Origin: Cristatella mucedo
Lineage: Eukaryota; Bryozoa; Phylactolaemata; Cristatellidae
Assembly: GCA_009760855.2 (NCBI GenBank)
Contig: WPIO01000019.1
Coordinates: forward strand, 5,435,501 to 5,499,500
DNA length: 64,000 nt
Reading direction: 5' to 3'
The translations under genes were made by a program, and so were the position numbers. The notes below the pieces were generated by a model. The model made no database searches. It was not told where the DNA came from and worked only from the letters and a program-made list of their open reading frames with translations. Positions within the stretch are counted from its first letter, which is position 1; every line of letters begins with the position of its first letter. Shown here in pieces: positions 1 through 22,809 of the stretch.

Positions 1-95
1 AGCAGGACTGCCAGCAGTAAGGGTGGAGTTGGGGGCGGCTCGAGTCAGCCTCCAAGTCAGCGCGGATGCGAAGCTCGCCGCTGTTGAGCTCAAAC

Positions 96-11096
<11,001 letters not shown>

Positions 11097-11897
11097 GTCC
11101 GCGCGCGAGCGTGCCTGCCTTCGCTAGCTCGGCGCGCTCGAGTCGGTTAGGCGAATGCGCCGCTACGATAGGAGCGCCGACCTTTCGCGCCGCCGCATTA
11201 AGTATCGCGGCGCCAGGGGCGGAGCCGACGAGCCGGTCGGTCGGGCGCCGCGGGGGTCGCGAGTGCCAGTCAGTCAGGCCGCCGCGGCAGGCACTCGCGT
11301 GCGAGTCACCCAATCTGAAATTAGCACGAGCACCCAACGTGCGGGCAATGACGGGAGATCTTCGCGATAGCCGGCACGAAAATGTTCTCAGCTTCATAGG
11401 AATAAAACATAATAAAGAGTGGTAAAACGCTTTACGGCCGCCGACTGTACAGCTCTCCACCCCCGATACCCTCAATAAGTGGCCTCTTCGCGTGCAGGTG
11501 CTTCCCAAGGAAATGCCACCCGTTTCGCTGTGGACCGCCGAGCGGTCGAGTAGCGCGGAACTAAGCAGCGCTCGCTCGGCGGCGCTACGACCTAACCGCT
11601 CGCGCGCCCCCCTCCGGTGCTCGCTCGGGTGCTTCGACGAGTTCCCTGGCAGGCGAACGACCCACCGCGCCCGCCACCCGTCGTCGCCCGCTAGCCCTCG
11701 TCTCCCAAACCTTCCCCCCCCCCTTAGTCCATCGGTCGCCAGCCTTCCCGTCGCAGGCTTTTAGTCACATCCCTGGCTGCACGCGCGCCCATAGCTCGAG
11801 AGTCGGCCCTATTTCTCGTCTGCTCGACGTTAGCGACGGCTGCGTTCATAATAAAAGGAGAATTATTAAAGCAAACGCGAAAAGACGCGGCTGGGAC

Positions 11898-11947
11898 GCA
11901 GAGGAACTCGCCGCTAGCCACATGCGGCTACCGGCGAGTTCCTCTGC
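11898..11947. repeat. Perfect inverted repeat, 16-bp arms plus 5-bp inner stem
   Basis: Arms 11898-11913 and 11932-11947 are exact reverse complements. Inside, TAGCC/GGCTA continues the stem after one C-C mismatch, leaving a 6-nt loop: a 22-position hairpin. Lies upstream of the laminin start. Confidence 0.9.
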
Positions 11948-12077
11948 ACGTACACCGGGCTCTAGCGGGAAGCACTTAGCGTAGCGCATTATTTTTCGAG
12001 CCCCACGCCGACGGACGGACGGACGAATTTGCCGGACGGACGACCTGCGGCTGCGCGCGGCGGCGGCGGCTAGTGCG

Positions 12078-12123
12078 GTTCGTGCGGCCGGCGCCGCCTG
12101 GTAAGGGCGCCGGCCGCACGAAC
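12078..12123. repeat. Perfect inverted repeat, 18-bp GC-rich arms, 10-nt loop
   Basis: Arms 12078-12095 and 12106-12123 are exact reverse complements (GTTCGTGCGGCCGGCGCC on the left). Only 130 bp from the hairpin at 11898. Confidence 0.9.
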
Positions 12124-12842
12124 TCGCCGCCGCCGCCGCCGGAAAGGAGTGGAGAGGCTCGCTTGCTGCCCCGCTACTGGCCCGGCGCACCCGAATCCCC
12201 CGCTGCCAACCATTCGAGCGTCGCGTCCTTCTATTGTCCGCGGAGAGCGCCGGGGTGGGAAACCGCCCGCAACGGAGCGCTCCGCTCGCGCCGCTAGGCG
12301 GCGCTGAAACCGCGGCTACCCAAGGTCGAGATCGGCGGCGGCGGCGCCAGATCGTGTTCTCGCAAGCAGTCCATACACGCCGTTCGTGCATGTCCGCGGT
12401 GCCATTAGAAACCGCAAGTCTCGTAATCCGAGGCCTCGACGAGCGAGAGCGACGCTGCATGCGTAAGAATACAACAAGCTGGAAACTCGATCTGGATAGC
12501 GGCAGCAGTTTCCTCGGAGCTGAGACGCTTTGGAGCAGGCGACGCTAGTGAGGTCTCGCGTGCGCGGGCCATTGTGCGCTGCGACTTCGCGGCAGTCGAC
12601 TATCGCCTGCCGCGCCTGTTCGCGCGCGCGCATATTTCGCTTCGCATGGGCCGCCGCCCTCTATTCCGGGGCCCACCGACCGTCGCCGATGACGAAATTG
12701 CGTCCGAATTTTCCACTCGACGAGCAGCCGCCGAGTTCGCGTCAAATAAAAACTACGATTCGCCAAAAATTTTCAGTAACTGCAGGTTTTGCCTAGCTAA
12801 CTACATAAAAAATGTGCAGGTCTCTCCTCCTTCGTAGATGAA

Positions 12843-12992
12843 AATCCTGGCTCCGCCTTTGCGTTTATACATAGATATATTTGTATATAATAATAAATTT
12901 TTATTGCACCTCAATCCTGGCTCCGCCTTTGCATTTATACATAGATATATTTATATGTATTAAAAAATAATAATAAATTTCTATTGCACCTC
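12843..12992. repeat. Two tandem copies of a 71-79 bp AT-rich unit
   Basis: ATCCTGGCTCCGCCTTTGC, then a TATACATAGATATATTT core, then TATTGCACCTCA, occurs at 12843-12913 and again at 12914-12992 with small differences. The second copy is longer by an AT-rich expansion. Confidence 0.85.
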
Positions 12993-12994
12993 AA

Positions 12995-13165
12995 GTGCAT
13001 GGGAAGCGATTAAGTTCTCTGAGGGTGCTATGTACATTTATTAAAATTATTATTACTACTATCAAAGGAGAACTACTGAATCTCTGCTCAGGCGCCTTAC
13101 GTATCGGGGGCAGGACTCGAGCCCGCGAGCTCGGTAGTTAAAAGGCAAGCACATCATCAGCCCCC
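12995..13165. mobile_element. Two SINE/LINE tails facing each other
   Basis: A plus-strand tail (AAGCGATTAAGTTCTCTGAG, to about 13045) meets a minus-strand SINE-1 (about 13065-13165, with box-B-like GACTCGAGCCCG) across an ATT-rich junction. The same face-to-face layout is seen at 38672-38940. Confidence 0.55.
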
Positions 13166-13679
13166 CCCCCGGGTCTCACTCACCTCTGTTGCGGTGATCG
13201 CCGCTGCGCCTTACGGCCGCTCGCAGAGAGCGCTCGCCTGCCGCCAGTCAGATGGGCCGCGCTCGTGCTCGTACTCGCTCGCCTCGGCCCGCTCGAGCTC
13301 GGCAGCAGAGAGTGGCGCGAGCTCAATGCCGGTCCGCGCGACTTCGCCGCGCGCGCGCGCGTGCGGCTTGCACGCAAGCGGCTGCCTCGCGGCCGAGTTC
13401 AGCGCGGCGGTGCGCGCCCTGCGTCGACTCTCCCCTCCCCCGGGCGTTGGAGCGCTGGGAGCGGGTGGCATCTGCAGCTTCCCCCCGACGCGAGGGCGTG
13501 AGCGAAACTAGGCGCCGCCGCGCTGTCAGCCTATTCGCGAGCGAGGCTTTTTTGCTAGCTATCGTCGGAGTATTCTTTCGCTGCGGTAAAGGGTCGGTCG
13601 GAAGTGCAACGCTCGCTTTTTAGCCGCGGATCAACTCAGCGGCTCTACTACGTAGAGATCTACTCAGTGGTTATAAGCA

Positions 13680-13681
13680 GA

Positions 13682-13725
<44 letters not shown>

Positions 13726-13741
13726 TATACATCCAGCTTGT

Positions 13742-13781
<40 letters not shown>
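13680..13781. repeat. Compound (TA)n/(GT)n microsatellite
   Basis: Two TA runs separated by ATCCAGCTTGTTG, ending in a short GT run. Confidence 0.95.
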
Positions 13782-13782
<1 letters not shown>

Positions 13783-13789
13783 AGATCCG

Positions 13790-14760
13790 ACCCATTCTCG
13801 TCTTTATCCTGTTTATAGCCCTGCAGTGGCTCAAACGCCCTTTGTTGGCGACCTTGCCTTTCTTCGTGTTTATCCAAAGACTATGACAAAGAGAATGACA
13901 AGGAGTTCTAGACCAAGCATAAGTAATCCCTCAAGTCGAAGTTGCTGAGAGCACCGACCCAGCCGCTCAGCCCAAGGTATACGCTCAATCGCCGGACTAT
14001 CATCGGTGCAGAGAGAAACACCTCATTCAACCGACTGAGGTTAATACACTAATTCAACATCACTTTCCGGTGCTGGATTCAAGGCGCTCGGTTTCTCAGC
14101 TGCTAATGCAGCGATTTACTGAGGGTCCTACCGCTTAACAATGGCTAGCCGCTTAGTCGGCCTCCAGGCGCTGATGATTCGGGTCGCGGTTCACTGTTGC
14201 CGGGGGTAGGATTGAATTTCAAGAGGAGGCGGAGCTACCTCCTGACTACCTCCTGGCTCCGGCCCTACTCAGCCCTCGCCTCAGTAAGCCGAGTCGGACG
14301 TCCATTGTTACCTCTCGGTCTCGGCTTATCGTTTGCAATTAATGCAAGGAGAGCCTCTAGGCTAGGGCATGCCGACTGTCGTGACCGCAAGCTGCCTCTG
14401 CTACGACTGCTGCTGGTAAGAGACGTCGCAGGTAGTAAAAGTGTCTCGAAGTGAGTGCAAGAGAAGATCTGCCACGACGGCAGGAATAAAGCAGACGCCT
14501 ACTTCGCTGCTGCAGCAGCAGCTGCTGCTGCTGGAAACCCAAGAGAGCTGCCGCAGGCAAACGTGATACGAGTCGAGCCGCTAGCCCCGGCAGCTAGAGG
14601 GCTTGTCTTCGTGCAGTGCAACAGCAACAGCAGCTGAACCACTAGGTAGCACCCACCACCTGCGACATTTTTTTTTCTTCTTTTAACGTCAGTGCTCCAC
14701 TGGTTTCGGCGTGCCCTGGCCTGAGGCGACCAACTACGACTAGATGAACCGCTGCAGTGC
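13790..14760. other. Intergenic, no gene recognised
   Basis: No conserved coding signal. A CAG/CTG palindrome (14513-14530) is the only structure seen. Confidence 0.5.

Positions 14761-14761
<1 letters not shown>

Positions 14762-14822
<61 letters not shown>
14762..14822. repeat. (CT)n microsatellite
   Basis: About 30 pure units, followed by a short impure CT stretch to 14842. Confidence 0.95.
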
Positions 14823-14826
<4 letters not shown>

Positions 14827-14849
14827 CTTCTCTCTCTCTCTCCTCTTGC

Positions 14850-17555
14850 CTTTACCAAGGCCAAACGCAGTCAACTAGTGAGGCATGCGACGTGCACTTG
14901 CGAGCAGTCAACTGACTTGTTTCCTATCTCTGCTGCAAGAGGCCGGCCAGCAATACCCTGCACTGAGCAGGCCAAGACTGTAGCCGAGGTCTGCACTGCT
15001 CATGCTCTAACGTATCTCCGGCTGTAGCTCCTCAAAGCCACAACGACTCTACTCAAATGGACGCAACTATTCTTACGGTGTTGGATTCCCCCTGACGGAA
15101 TCCCCAGCCCTTTTTGTTTCACGATTGTAGCACTCAATGAGGGCAGCCAGCCGAGGCTGCAGCTACAGTAGCAGCAGTAGGCTTCCTTTCAGTCAGCCGG
15201 GCAGCAACGCTACTGCTGGCTGGTGGTGGTGCTGCTGCTAGACTCTCCAGATGTCTCGCAGGAATGTCACCCGGCTACCCGGAGCAGTCGCGTCTGCCGT
15301 GCGTTGGCTGCAAGCTTCTCGACGATCAAACGAGCCGCAATCTCAACACGGCCATGCTCACTGCTTATGGTTGGTGCTCAGCTCGGCAAAGATTTGTGAT
15401 GGGAAGATAGGGGGGGAGGGGTTGAGCAACGTCCTCTCGCGTCCGATCCGACGATTGCACACACACATACGATAGGCCAGCTACAGCTACTGGCATGTAT
15501 GCATGGGGGGCCACCTATGTGCCCCCCTGTGCCCACAGTCGCCTGCTTTCACAAATGCCTAGCAGTCCTCTTCGTATGAGATGGTGCTCCTGTGGTCTTC
15601 TTGTGCATGGCAGGCTCTGGTCAGCCAGCGGCTGGAGCACATGAGAGCTTCAGAGTATTCACTGAGGGCTTACACAGCTGCAGCAAGCAGGCGTGCACTC
15701 AAGCAGTCACTCAAATACGTCTCACTTGCCTCGCACGATAGGAGTTACGAAAGCGTTAAGGACAGCTGGTTTTGGCTATGGACACCGACGAAAAAGACAA
15801 ATATTACAAATGACTCGATTGCAGGCAGCGGACATCGACACCGTGCACGGTACTATACACCGGATATTTCATTCATCTTATCCTTCCAACTTTCCACAAT
15901 CATTGCTACCCCAAGAATAATTCACAAATTGAAATACAAAGCAAGGATTGGATTGTGCTTCAACATTCTGCCGATAATAATATTATTTCGTTCTCGGTTG
16001 TCACAAAGCCACAACCAGCCCTGCTGCTGAGTGCCTAGCTAGCAAACTGTGCAACGAGTGGAATCCTCGTTCGTGGCAATAACCTTGCCAATGACGTTGC
16101 TGCTTAAGTGCTTCTGCGAAAACCGAAAGCAAAGTCGGGCACTGATTGCAATGATAGGGCTGATATGTACTCGGCGATCTTATCTTACTGCTAACAACCC
16201 ATTAACGATCTCTTTCAACCACGTCGAATTGACTGCACAAGCAAGGTAAAGTCTGCTGCCAGGTTTGAGCGGCCAGAACAAAAGCTGTCTCCGTAATTTG
16301 CATAGACAAAAAAAACGCGTGTGTCTTGTTGATGTGAAGAGTTTTAGCCGGCCCATATAGACGACCATAGCCTAGAATTTACTGCGTGCATACGTGCGTG
16401 CAAGGGCAAGCAAAGCCCCGATATTACCTAAAGGGCTATCCTCACATCTTGAAAACGACAAAAAAACGGCAAGGTCGACGAACGATGGTGCTCATCTGCA
16501 AGACAAATAAAATTTGAATGGTATGGAGAGACCTTCTGGCTGAGTGAAGTGTCATTTCTACCCATAAAAGTCTTTTCGGCTCCTTGAAGATTGCCAAGTG
16601 GCAAATGTAATAGCAGCTGTGTTCACCACCATGACATGCGACAGAAGCAATATAAACTATAGTAAAATATCCTACTCAAGATACTTCATTCATAAAGTAC
16701 CGGGAAAGCATGCCATCCAAACCCAAGGAAAAGATCAGGCACGCAACAGATGGGCCAGCAGATCAGACTGTGTAGCATACATTGAATGATGAATGCAAAC
16801 TCGTTGGGCCTTTGTGCATGCATTAGACGGCACTGGCGAACACAACTAACAGCAGGCAATTATAAATGCCACAAGTAGTAGGGGCACGGTGATGCTATAT
16901 CAGCCACGGCAGCAGGGCTGCAGCCCCCAAATGGAGATCGTTGGGTAAGTCCATCTGGAAAGCACGTGCACCCACGAGGTCAGGCAACAAGCATGGCAAG
17001 ACTCTCAGCCCACACTCGTCCAAATTAACTGCCAGTGGCTGAAAAGGCAGCAGTACCATTCTGGTCGCAGCTATTGCTGAATCTGTCTGCCGGCTGATGG
17101 AGAGCACACCCAGCATAAGCCGACCACCAAAACCCGGAGTTGGATAGGAGCCTCAGCTCCTGCCACTCTTGGGCAGAATGTAGCAAATATTATAGCGAAA
17201 AGAAAGACACCGCCTGACGGAGTGGAATGGCTGAGCCCGAAAAGGGGAAAGTGTCATAACCGGAGCTAACAGCCGTTTCTGCACGATACCAAAAATGAAG
17301 TATTTCTCCCATCGGAACGAATTTCTCCAGCCTACCATAGAAAATGTCGCTTGAGATGCATACTCCGGTTTTCTCCCGGACTTGTGTTTACTACTTATGT
17401 GACTAAGCAAGCTTTATCAGCAAGCCAACGAAAAACGTCTCTTTCTAAAGACATGAAGATCAGTAATGCAAAGCATAATTCTTACTCTGACCCACGCAGC
17501 ACTCCACGGCTCTTTTATACTTGGCTGAATTGCTGAACCGGTAGCAGCCTCCTCG
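14850..17555. other. Intergenic, nothing recognised
   Basis: Open frames up to about 150 codons exist (for example 15581-16030), but none shows a known domain or codon bias and none is flanked by usable splice signals joining conserved sequence. Confidence 0.5.
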
Positions 17556-17559
17556 TCCC

Positions 17560-17870
17560 CAAGCAGGTCTTTTCATTCAAATAATTTGCCGATCCTGTCT
17601 TGAACTTAGAAGACCGTGTGCCACAAAGCTTTGCTCTTCGAGTCCTAAACTGATTAACTCACTTCCACAATGTCAAGGCAATGATTTCTCTCTAGCTGCC
17701 TGCTCTGGCACACATTTACCAGTCGTCCCACACCGTTACTTCCAGGCTACTCACTTCCTTGATTGTACTCCCGACTAAGCTACACTTCTCACTTTCTCTT
17801 TGTTATGTAAGATGAACTCTCTTGACTAGCATGCACTTGATGTTGTTATAGCTTTGTGGAGATCAAGACA
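17560..17870 (+). mobile_element. LINE-B 3' fragment
   Basis: Diverged but collinear with LINE-B: TTCGAGTCCTAAACTG, CTCACTTCCACAATG, CCCGACTAAGCTACACTTCT, TAGCTTTGTGGAGAT. The following (GA)n begins at its end. Confidence 0.65.
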
Positions 17871-17876
17871 GACAAC

Positions 17877-18002
<126 letters not shown>

Positions 18003-18878
18003 TGCACCGCAAACCTCTTCTCAGAGGGTAGGGCATGGAGCAAAATTTGCTGCTCAAATCACTTGAACCGTGCCGTACCTGTTATATCTGTTTCTGATTT
18101 GTATTTGCATGCGAGGATGCATTCCACCGGCCCTATGTGATGGTGCTGCTAGGGCACCCGTCAGGTGGCATTCTCACTCTCAATTGATACACAAGCGCTC
18201 AGACCATCTGATTACGGTAGTCTTCAATGTGCCTGCAAACAACTTAACTGCCAACACGATATATGTCCACAAGCTCAGGGTCTAAAATCAAGAGACGCAA
18301 TCATTGCTTAAACCTATCGAACCGTACAATCGATGTGATAGTGGTATAAGCTATCTTCTACTTTATTACTGATTCGTTAAACAGATGACCACAATAGAAC
18401 CAATCCTCGAAGGACTTGTCTTAGGAATTAGTCACAGGATCCGATTGCTGGTATAATTTCATATAAGTTTTTTTCGGTTGTTGCATCATCAGAACATGGG
18501 CTAATTATTGTACCGATGTGTTCTAATAGATCCAAAACAGAGAAATCATTGAATGCATTACATGCTCTCACAGCATGTAATGCATTCAATGACCTTACCA
18601 AGGCTTCTTGCATATAGTAGGATGTCTGCACCCGCCAAACTTGATGGCTTTGATTACTACTAAAACTGTATTGCAGCTCTCAGCATCTTCCGGGATGGTT
18701 TGAAAATTTCATTAAGACGCTTTCATGTCTCTTTTGGCAGGAATGACACAATTTTATGAGCAAGCACTTTTTATTGATAGATTTTTCCAACAAAACAACG
18801 ATTTTAATTAATGTCTTTTTGTCTTGTAATGTAAATCTCACAGGCATAGCACAACACCGTGTACCAATTTCACTTTAG

Positions 18879-18880
<2 letters not shown>
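18003..18880. other. Intergenic; holds a perfect hairpin at 18546-18592
   Basis: No coding signal recognised. Confidence 0.5.
18546..18592. repeat. Perfect inverted repeat, 21-bp arms, 5-nt loop
   Basis: Arms 18546-18566 and 18572-18592 are exact reverse complements around the loop CTCAC. The stem length is in the size range of a small-RNA duplex, but a 47-nt hairpin is shorter than most animal miRNA precursors. Confidence 0.95.
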
Positions 18881-18965
<85 letters not shown>

Positions 18966-18971
18966 CTCTCT

Positions 18972-19011
<40 letters not shown>
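18881..19011. repeat. (CT)n microsatellite
   Basis: About 62 units with one C-rich break near 18972. Confidence 0.95.
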
Positions 19012-19014
<3 letters not shown>

Positions 19015-19264
19015 CCTCTGTGAACACATCAGACTGTTTTTCGCTCCAAGTATTATTTCTGTCTGACTGTTTTTCACCACTCATAAGGTAATCTCGGTGC
19101 AGCTATATATGCCCAGCTTCAGCAGTAAACAGTATGCCGGCTTGTGATTTTTCTAATGTCGGAATTTACAGTTCCTCATTCTACAAAATCAATCTCTTTG
19201 ACCTCTTTTAGCAAGCCAGTTCAGTAATAGAAATCTAGATAATCGTATGTTTATGTATACAATG

Positions 19265-19370
19265 CTGCCCTAGTTTGGTCAGATAGTTGCTTTGAATGGC
19301 CAAGGTCATGGGGTCAGCGGCATGAGCTCTCTCGGGGCGCCGTACAAATGATTTATTATTTATATATCTG
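19265..19370 (+). repeat. SINE-1, degraded copy
   Basis: CTGCCCTAGTTTGGTCAGAT (A-box region), GGCCAAGGTCATGGGGTCAG, then CTCTCTCGGGGCGCCGTACA. Confidence 0.55.
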
Positions 19371-19500
19371 TTATCGACTCTGAAGCTGTGAAATTACTCT
19401 AAGCCCTAGCATCATCTGACTACGATTAAGCGATTAAGCTATTCAATTAAATAGCCTCTGATTTAACAACGATGGTCTTATGGTTTATTCGTGATTTTTG

Positions 19501-19503
<3 letters not shown>

Positions 19504-19533
<30 letters not shown>
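19504..19533. repeat. (AT)n microsatellite
   Basis: 15 units. Confidence 0.9.
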
Positions 19534-19539
<6 letters not shown>

Positions 19540-19540
<1 letters not shown>

Positions 19541-22170
19541 ACATTTAATTTAAATTTGCTAGGTCAGGCTCATAAATAGCTTGCAGGCTACTTGCAACAA
19601 TATTTGCCGGCACACAATTTATACTGAATAAATGAATACTCTGCCTAAACTGCCGAGCAATTGAGGAAACGGATGCTACTAGTTCCCTGCCGTAAATGCA
19701 TTTATTCTCTTACAGTGGTTTTGAGAAGTGTTGTGCATAGATATAGTACATGTTAAAGTTGTAAAGTTCATGTCCTCGCCGAGGTAATTCGGGGTAGGCG
19801 AGTAGCAGCCCTCGATGAATAGCTGCACGTTCCTGTCTCAGCCGATAAAAAATAAAGCTGGTAAAAAGTAAATATCAGCAGCTGACTTAGCAAGAGTGGC
19901 AGATGAGCAATTCTGACTTTCACATATCTCCCAAGGCGGGCAAGAAAAGGTTGCCTGCCTGCTGTGAGTCTGTGGCTGTGCATTGTGCATTGCACGTGTA
20001 GCACTAGTCCTGTGCCACTCTGGAGTGCAGCAGCTGGCATCAAACGCTCTGCAAGGCAAACCCGAAACTCGGATGAAAAAGCTAGAAGTTTATTCGAAAA
20101 GATTGATTTTTTTATAAAGCAAATTCAGTCCTAAGTCTATGAAAGTACCCTCGAGTATGTATTCTACATACTTGTTTATAATACATCAAGCAAACCAATC
20201 GCAAACAGCAAACATCTTTCTCTCATCAAGCCTCATCATGCTCCTCAAAGTATCCTTCCCATTGAGCCAGGATCCATGAATGGGCCATTGAGTAGTACAT
20301 AATGAAACAAAATTTTGTATGTAACCTGAGAACACAGATAATCTTGTCTGATCTCATGATTCCTTTCCTTGTAATCCACACTTTAATGGGTGATCGTTTT
20401 TCAGAGCTTGATACTAGTGTACTTATACTGGCTAAATTGGTAGGAACAGATATGCTGTTATGGTAGTCACGTAACGTTAGCATAATGTATAAATGTGAAT
20501 ATTTTGTCTAGATACATATATTTCACAGCTATGGGCAATGCGGTCTAAGACAGTACCAACTGTGCACGATCGAGATGGGATGCACGTGCCTGGGCTGAAT
20601 GAGCTGCAAATACCACGGCAACATACCCAAACGTAATGCAAGGAGATTTATAGTCTTACCGAGGCAGCAAAGCTGAACTCCGGGGACTTCAATTCTGAAT
20701 AGCATGCTTAGAACAAAATTCACCCAAGCATACGATGCGCCGGCACCCCAGGGGCTGGGGCGGTGGGGCTGCGACTTCAAGCTGCTGATCGACTTGTTGA
20801 CGATCGCCATCAACTGTACAGTATTTCATAAGCTGAAGCTCAATGTGGACAGCTCAGACAGCTCTCCCTGCCTTTACTCCTCACCTGAGTTTTCTCGGCT
20901 GCCGAGTTTAATCAGCAGCCGAGTACTGTAGGCCAGCTCAGGCACACAATCATGCCTCTCGATGAGTCAGCTCAGCTACTCCATGAAGTGCCACAATGTG
21001 GCTCAAGTCATGCACTCGGGAATAAAGCTGCCCATTCGGAGTTCACATCTGGTTTTCATCAAAGGATACAATGCTATCTGATTTCCCCCACCGGCCACTG
21101 CTTGCCTGCTGGACCCGTGGCTACTCCTGTCTGTCTCTGGGCACAGCACCTTTCTAATCAGCTTAATTAAGGGGCCACTGTGGGAGGGGTACTTTGCTAT
21201 TTAGGAATGAACCGATAGGGCCTGATCGAGCTGGAAAGCCAACTGCCGACAGATGTGCAGGAGTCACTGCCAGCTGGCAGGAGTCGCCAGCAGGCAGCGG
21301 CTCCTATTTCGCATAGCACTTGCCTAGCACTAGCTTGGGCCAGCAGAGGCCTCAGCATATGCTTGGCAGGTGGATGCCGGCTAGATGGTCCGGACTAGGG
21401 AAATGAGCCAGAAAGGTGGGACTGAGAGATCTGCAGTTATTGCTTGGATTAGGTGCAGCTGGGGTCTGGCAAGTCTGCATTCAGTCGCTTGCTTCCACCC
21501 CACAGTTGCTGTTTCACATGCTGCTGATGCTGCTGCTGCACTGGCTTACAAGGCTGACCTTCAATCAAATCAACGGTGGGTAGCCATCGGTGATGCTGCC
21601 ACACTTGTCCTGCAGCGGATTGCAGTGCCTTCAGATTGTCCCTGCTTGAAAGTGAGCACAAATGCACACACAATGTCTCACAGCCCAATAAAATGTCCTT
21701 TCTTGCATCAATTTTTCTGGATTACATAAAGACATGGCTGGTCAGTGATTCATGTCATCATTACCTCGGCCTGCTGGGTATGAGGTCATGCTATCAGCCA
21801 GACTAGATCTCATGGCGATTGATGACACACGAGAGTCTATTTCGGAATGCAGGGAAGCAATCATCCACTACCCTATTGTTGGTAGCCTTACGGATGGAAT
21901 GCTTTGACATGCTAGAGCTAATCAAATGACCGTGGCAGTTGGGCTGCTTCCAAATCGACCGACCAATTTGTTAACTTGTCCGGATTCACGAAATAGCATC
22001 TGGCACACTGCCGGTAGCCATGCCTAGAGCCCGGGTAGTATACACTGATACACTGGGGGGGGGGGCAGAGAGAGGTTCAACTTACAGCCGAGCATTTGAG
22101 CTTTAAAACCCAGGTGGCTAAGCAAAACATTGAATGGCCCAAACGACAGCAGCCATTGTTCCTTAACATG
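19540..22170. other. Intergenic, nothing recognised
   Basis: Longest open frame is 114 codons (21385-21729), with no recognisable motif. Confidence 0.5.
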
Positions 22171-22171
22171 T

Positions 22172-22313
<142 letters not shown>

Positions 22314-22449
22314 GTTATGTATATAGAACAACATTCCAGGCTAAGCCCAGCATGGTACAAAAAGTAACCTGAACACAGCACAGCACAGAGGTAGTGAGCT
22401 GTCAGTCTATCTTTATGTCTGACATTGAGTGAATAGCTCTGGGTGTAAT

Positions 22450-22540
22450 AATAATAACAGTAATAATAATCAGAATAATGGTAATAAGTCATTTGTATAA
22501 CGCACAAACAGAACTAAATCTCTATCCAGGCGCCCATCTA
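22450..22540 (-). repeat. LINE/SINE 3' tail fragment
   Basis: Minus-strand GGCGCCTGGATAGAGATT tail and an AAT-rich end (plus-strand view: AATAATAAT then TCATTTGTATAACGC). Confidence 0.5.
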
Positions 22541-22809
22541 ACTCAAATCAAGGAAATCACTCACCAAGGTTGGTGACATGCCTGGCATCATGCTTATACA
22601 AGCATGCAAAGGTAAACAGCTATCATCCTCAGGCCAACATGCAAAAGCCAGCAAGAAGACACCCAGGGCGACTAGTTACTATGCCCTCTAGCTAATAGCA
22701 AGAATTGAGTTATGCAGAGATCAGCAGGGAGGCAACAGGAACAAAAAGGACAAGCTAATTGGCACAAAGGAGAAGCTGACAGGAGCAGATGCATATTTAG
22801 CTGAAACTT

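Larger units (their letters stand above)
11314..13184 (-). other. Possible 5' UTR intron of laminin with a non-coding first exon upstream
   Basis: On the minus strand a strong donor ACAGAG|gtgagtgag ends an exon at 13184. A strong acceptor with branch-like GTGCTAAT and TTTCAG opens an exon at 11314, 218 nt before the ATG. Together they would make a 1.87-kb 5' UTR intron (13183-11315) with the transcription start in the CpG-rich block above 13184. Inferred from signals only. Confidence 0.35.

Noticed and set aside
1-95. Continuation of laminin exon 14 (a minus-strand frame with ELNSGELRIRADLEA)
   Set aside because: The laminin frame hits TGA right after the proposed donor, and the other frame does not align with the LanA/LAMA5 sequence that should follow. 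Left as intron.
12073-12633. Arg/Ala/Pro-rich open frames in the CpG-rich block, also at 10270-10869 and 13194-13623
   Set aside because: Open in overlapping frames on both strands because of high G+C; no motif or codon pattern.
15581-16030. 149-codon plus-strand open frame in intergenic DNA
   Set aside because: No recognisable domain or signal peptide; length is within chance for this much sequence.
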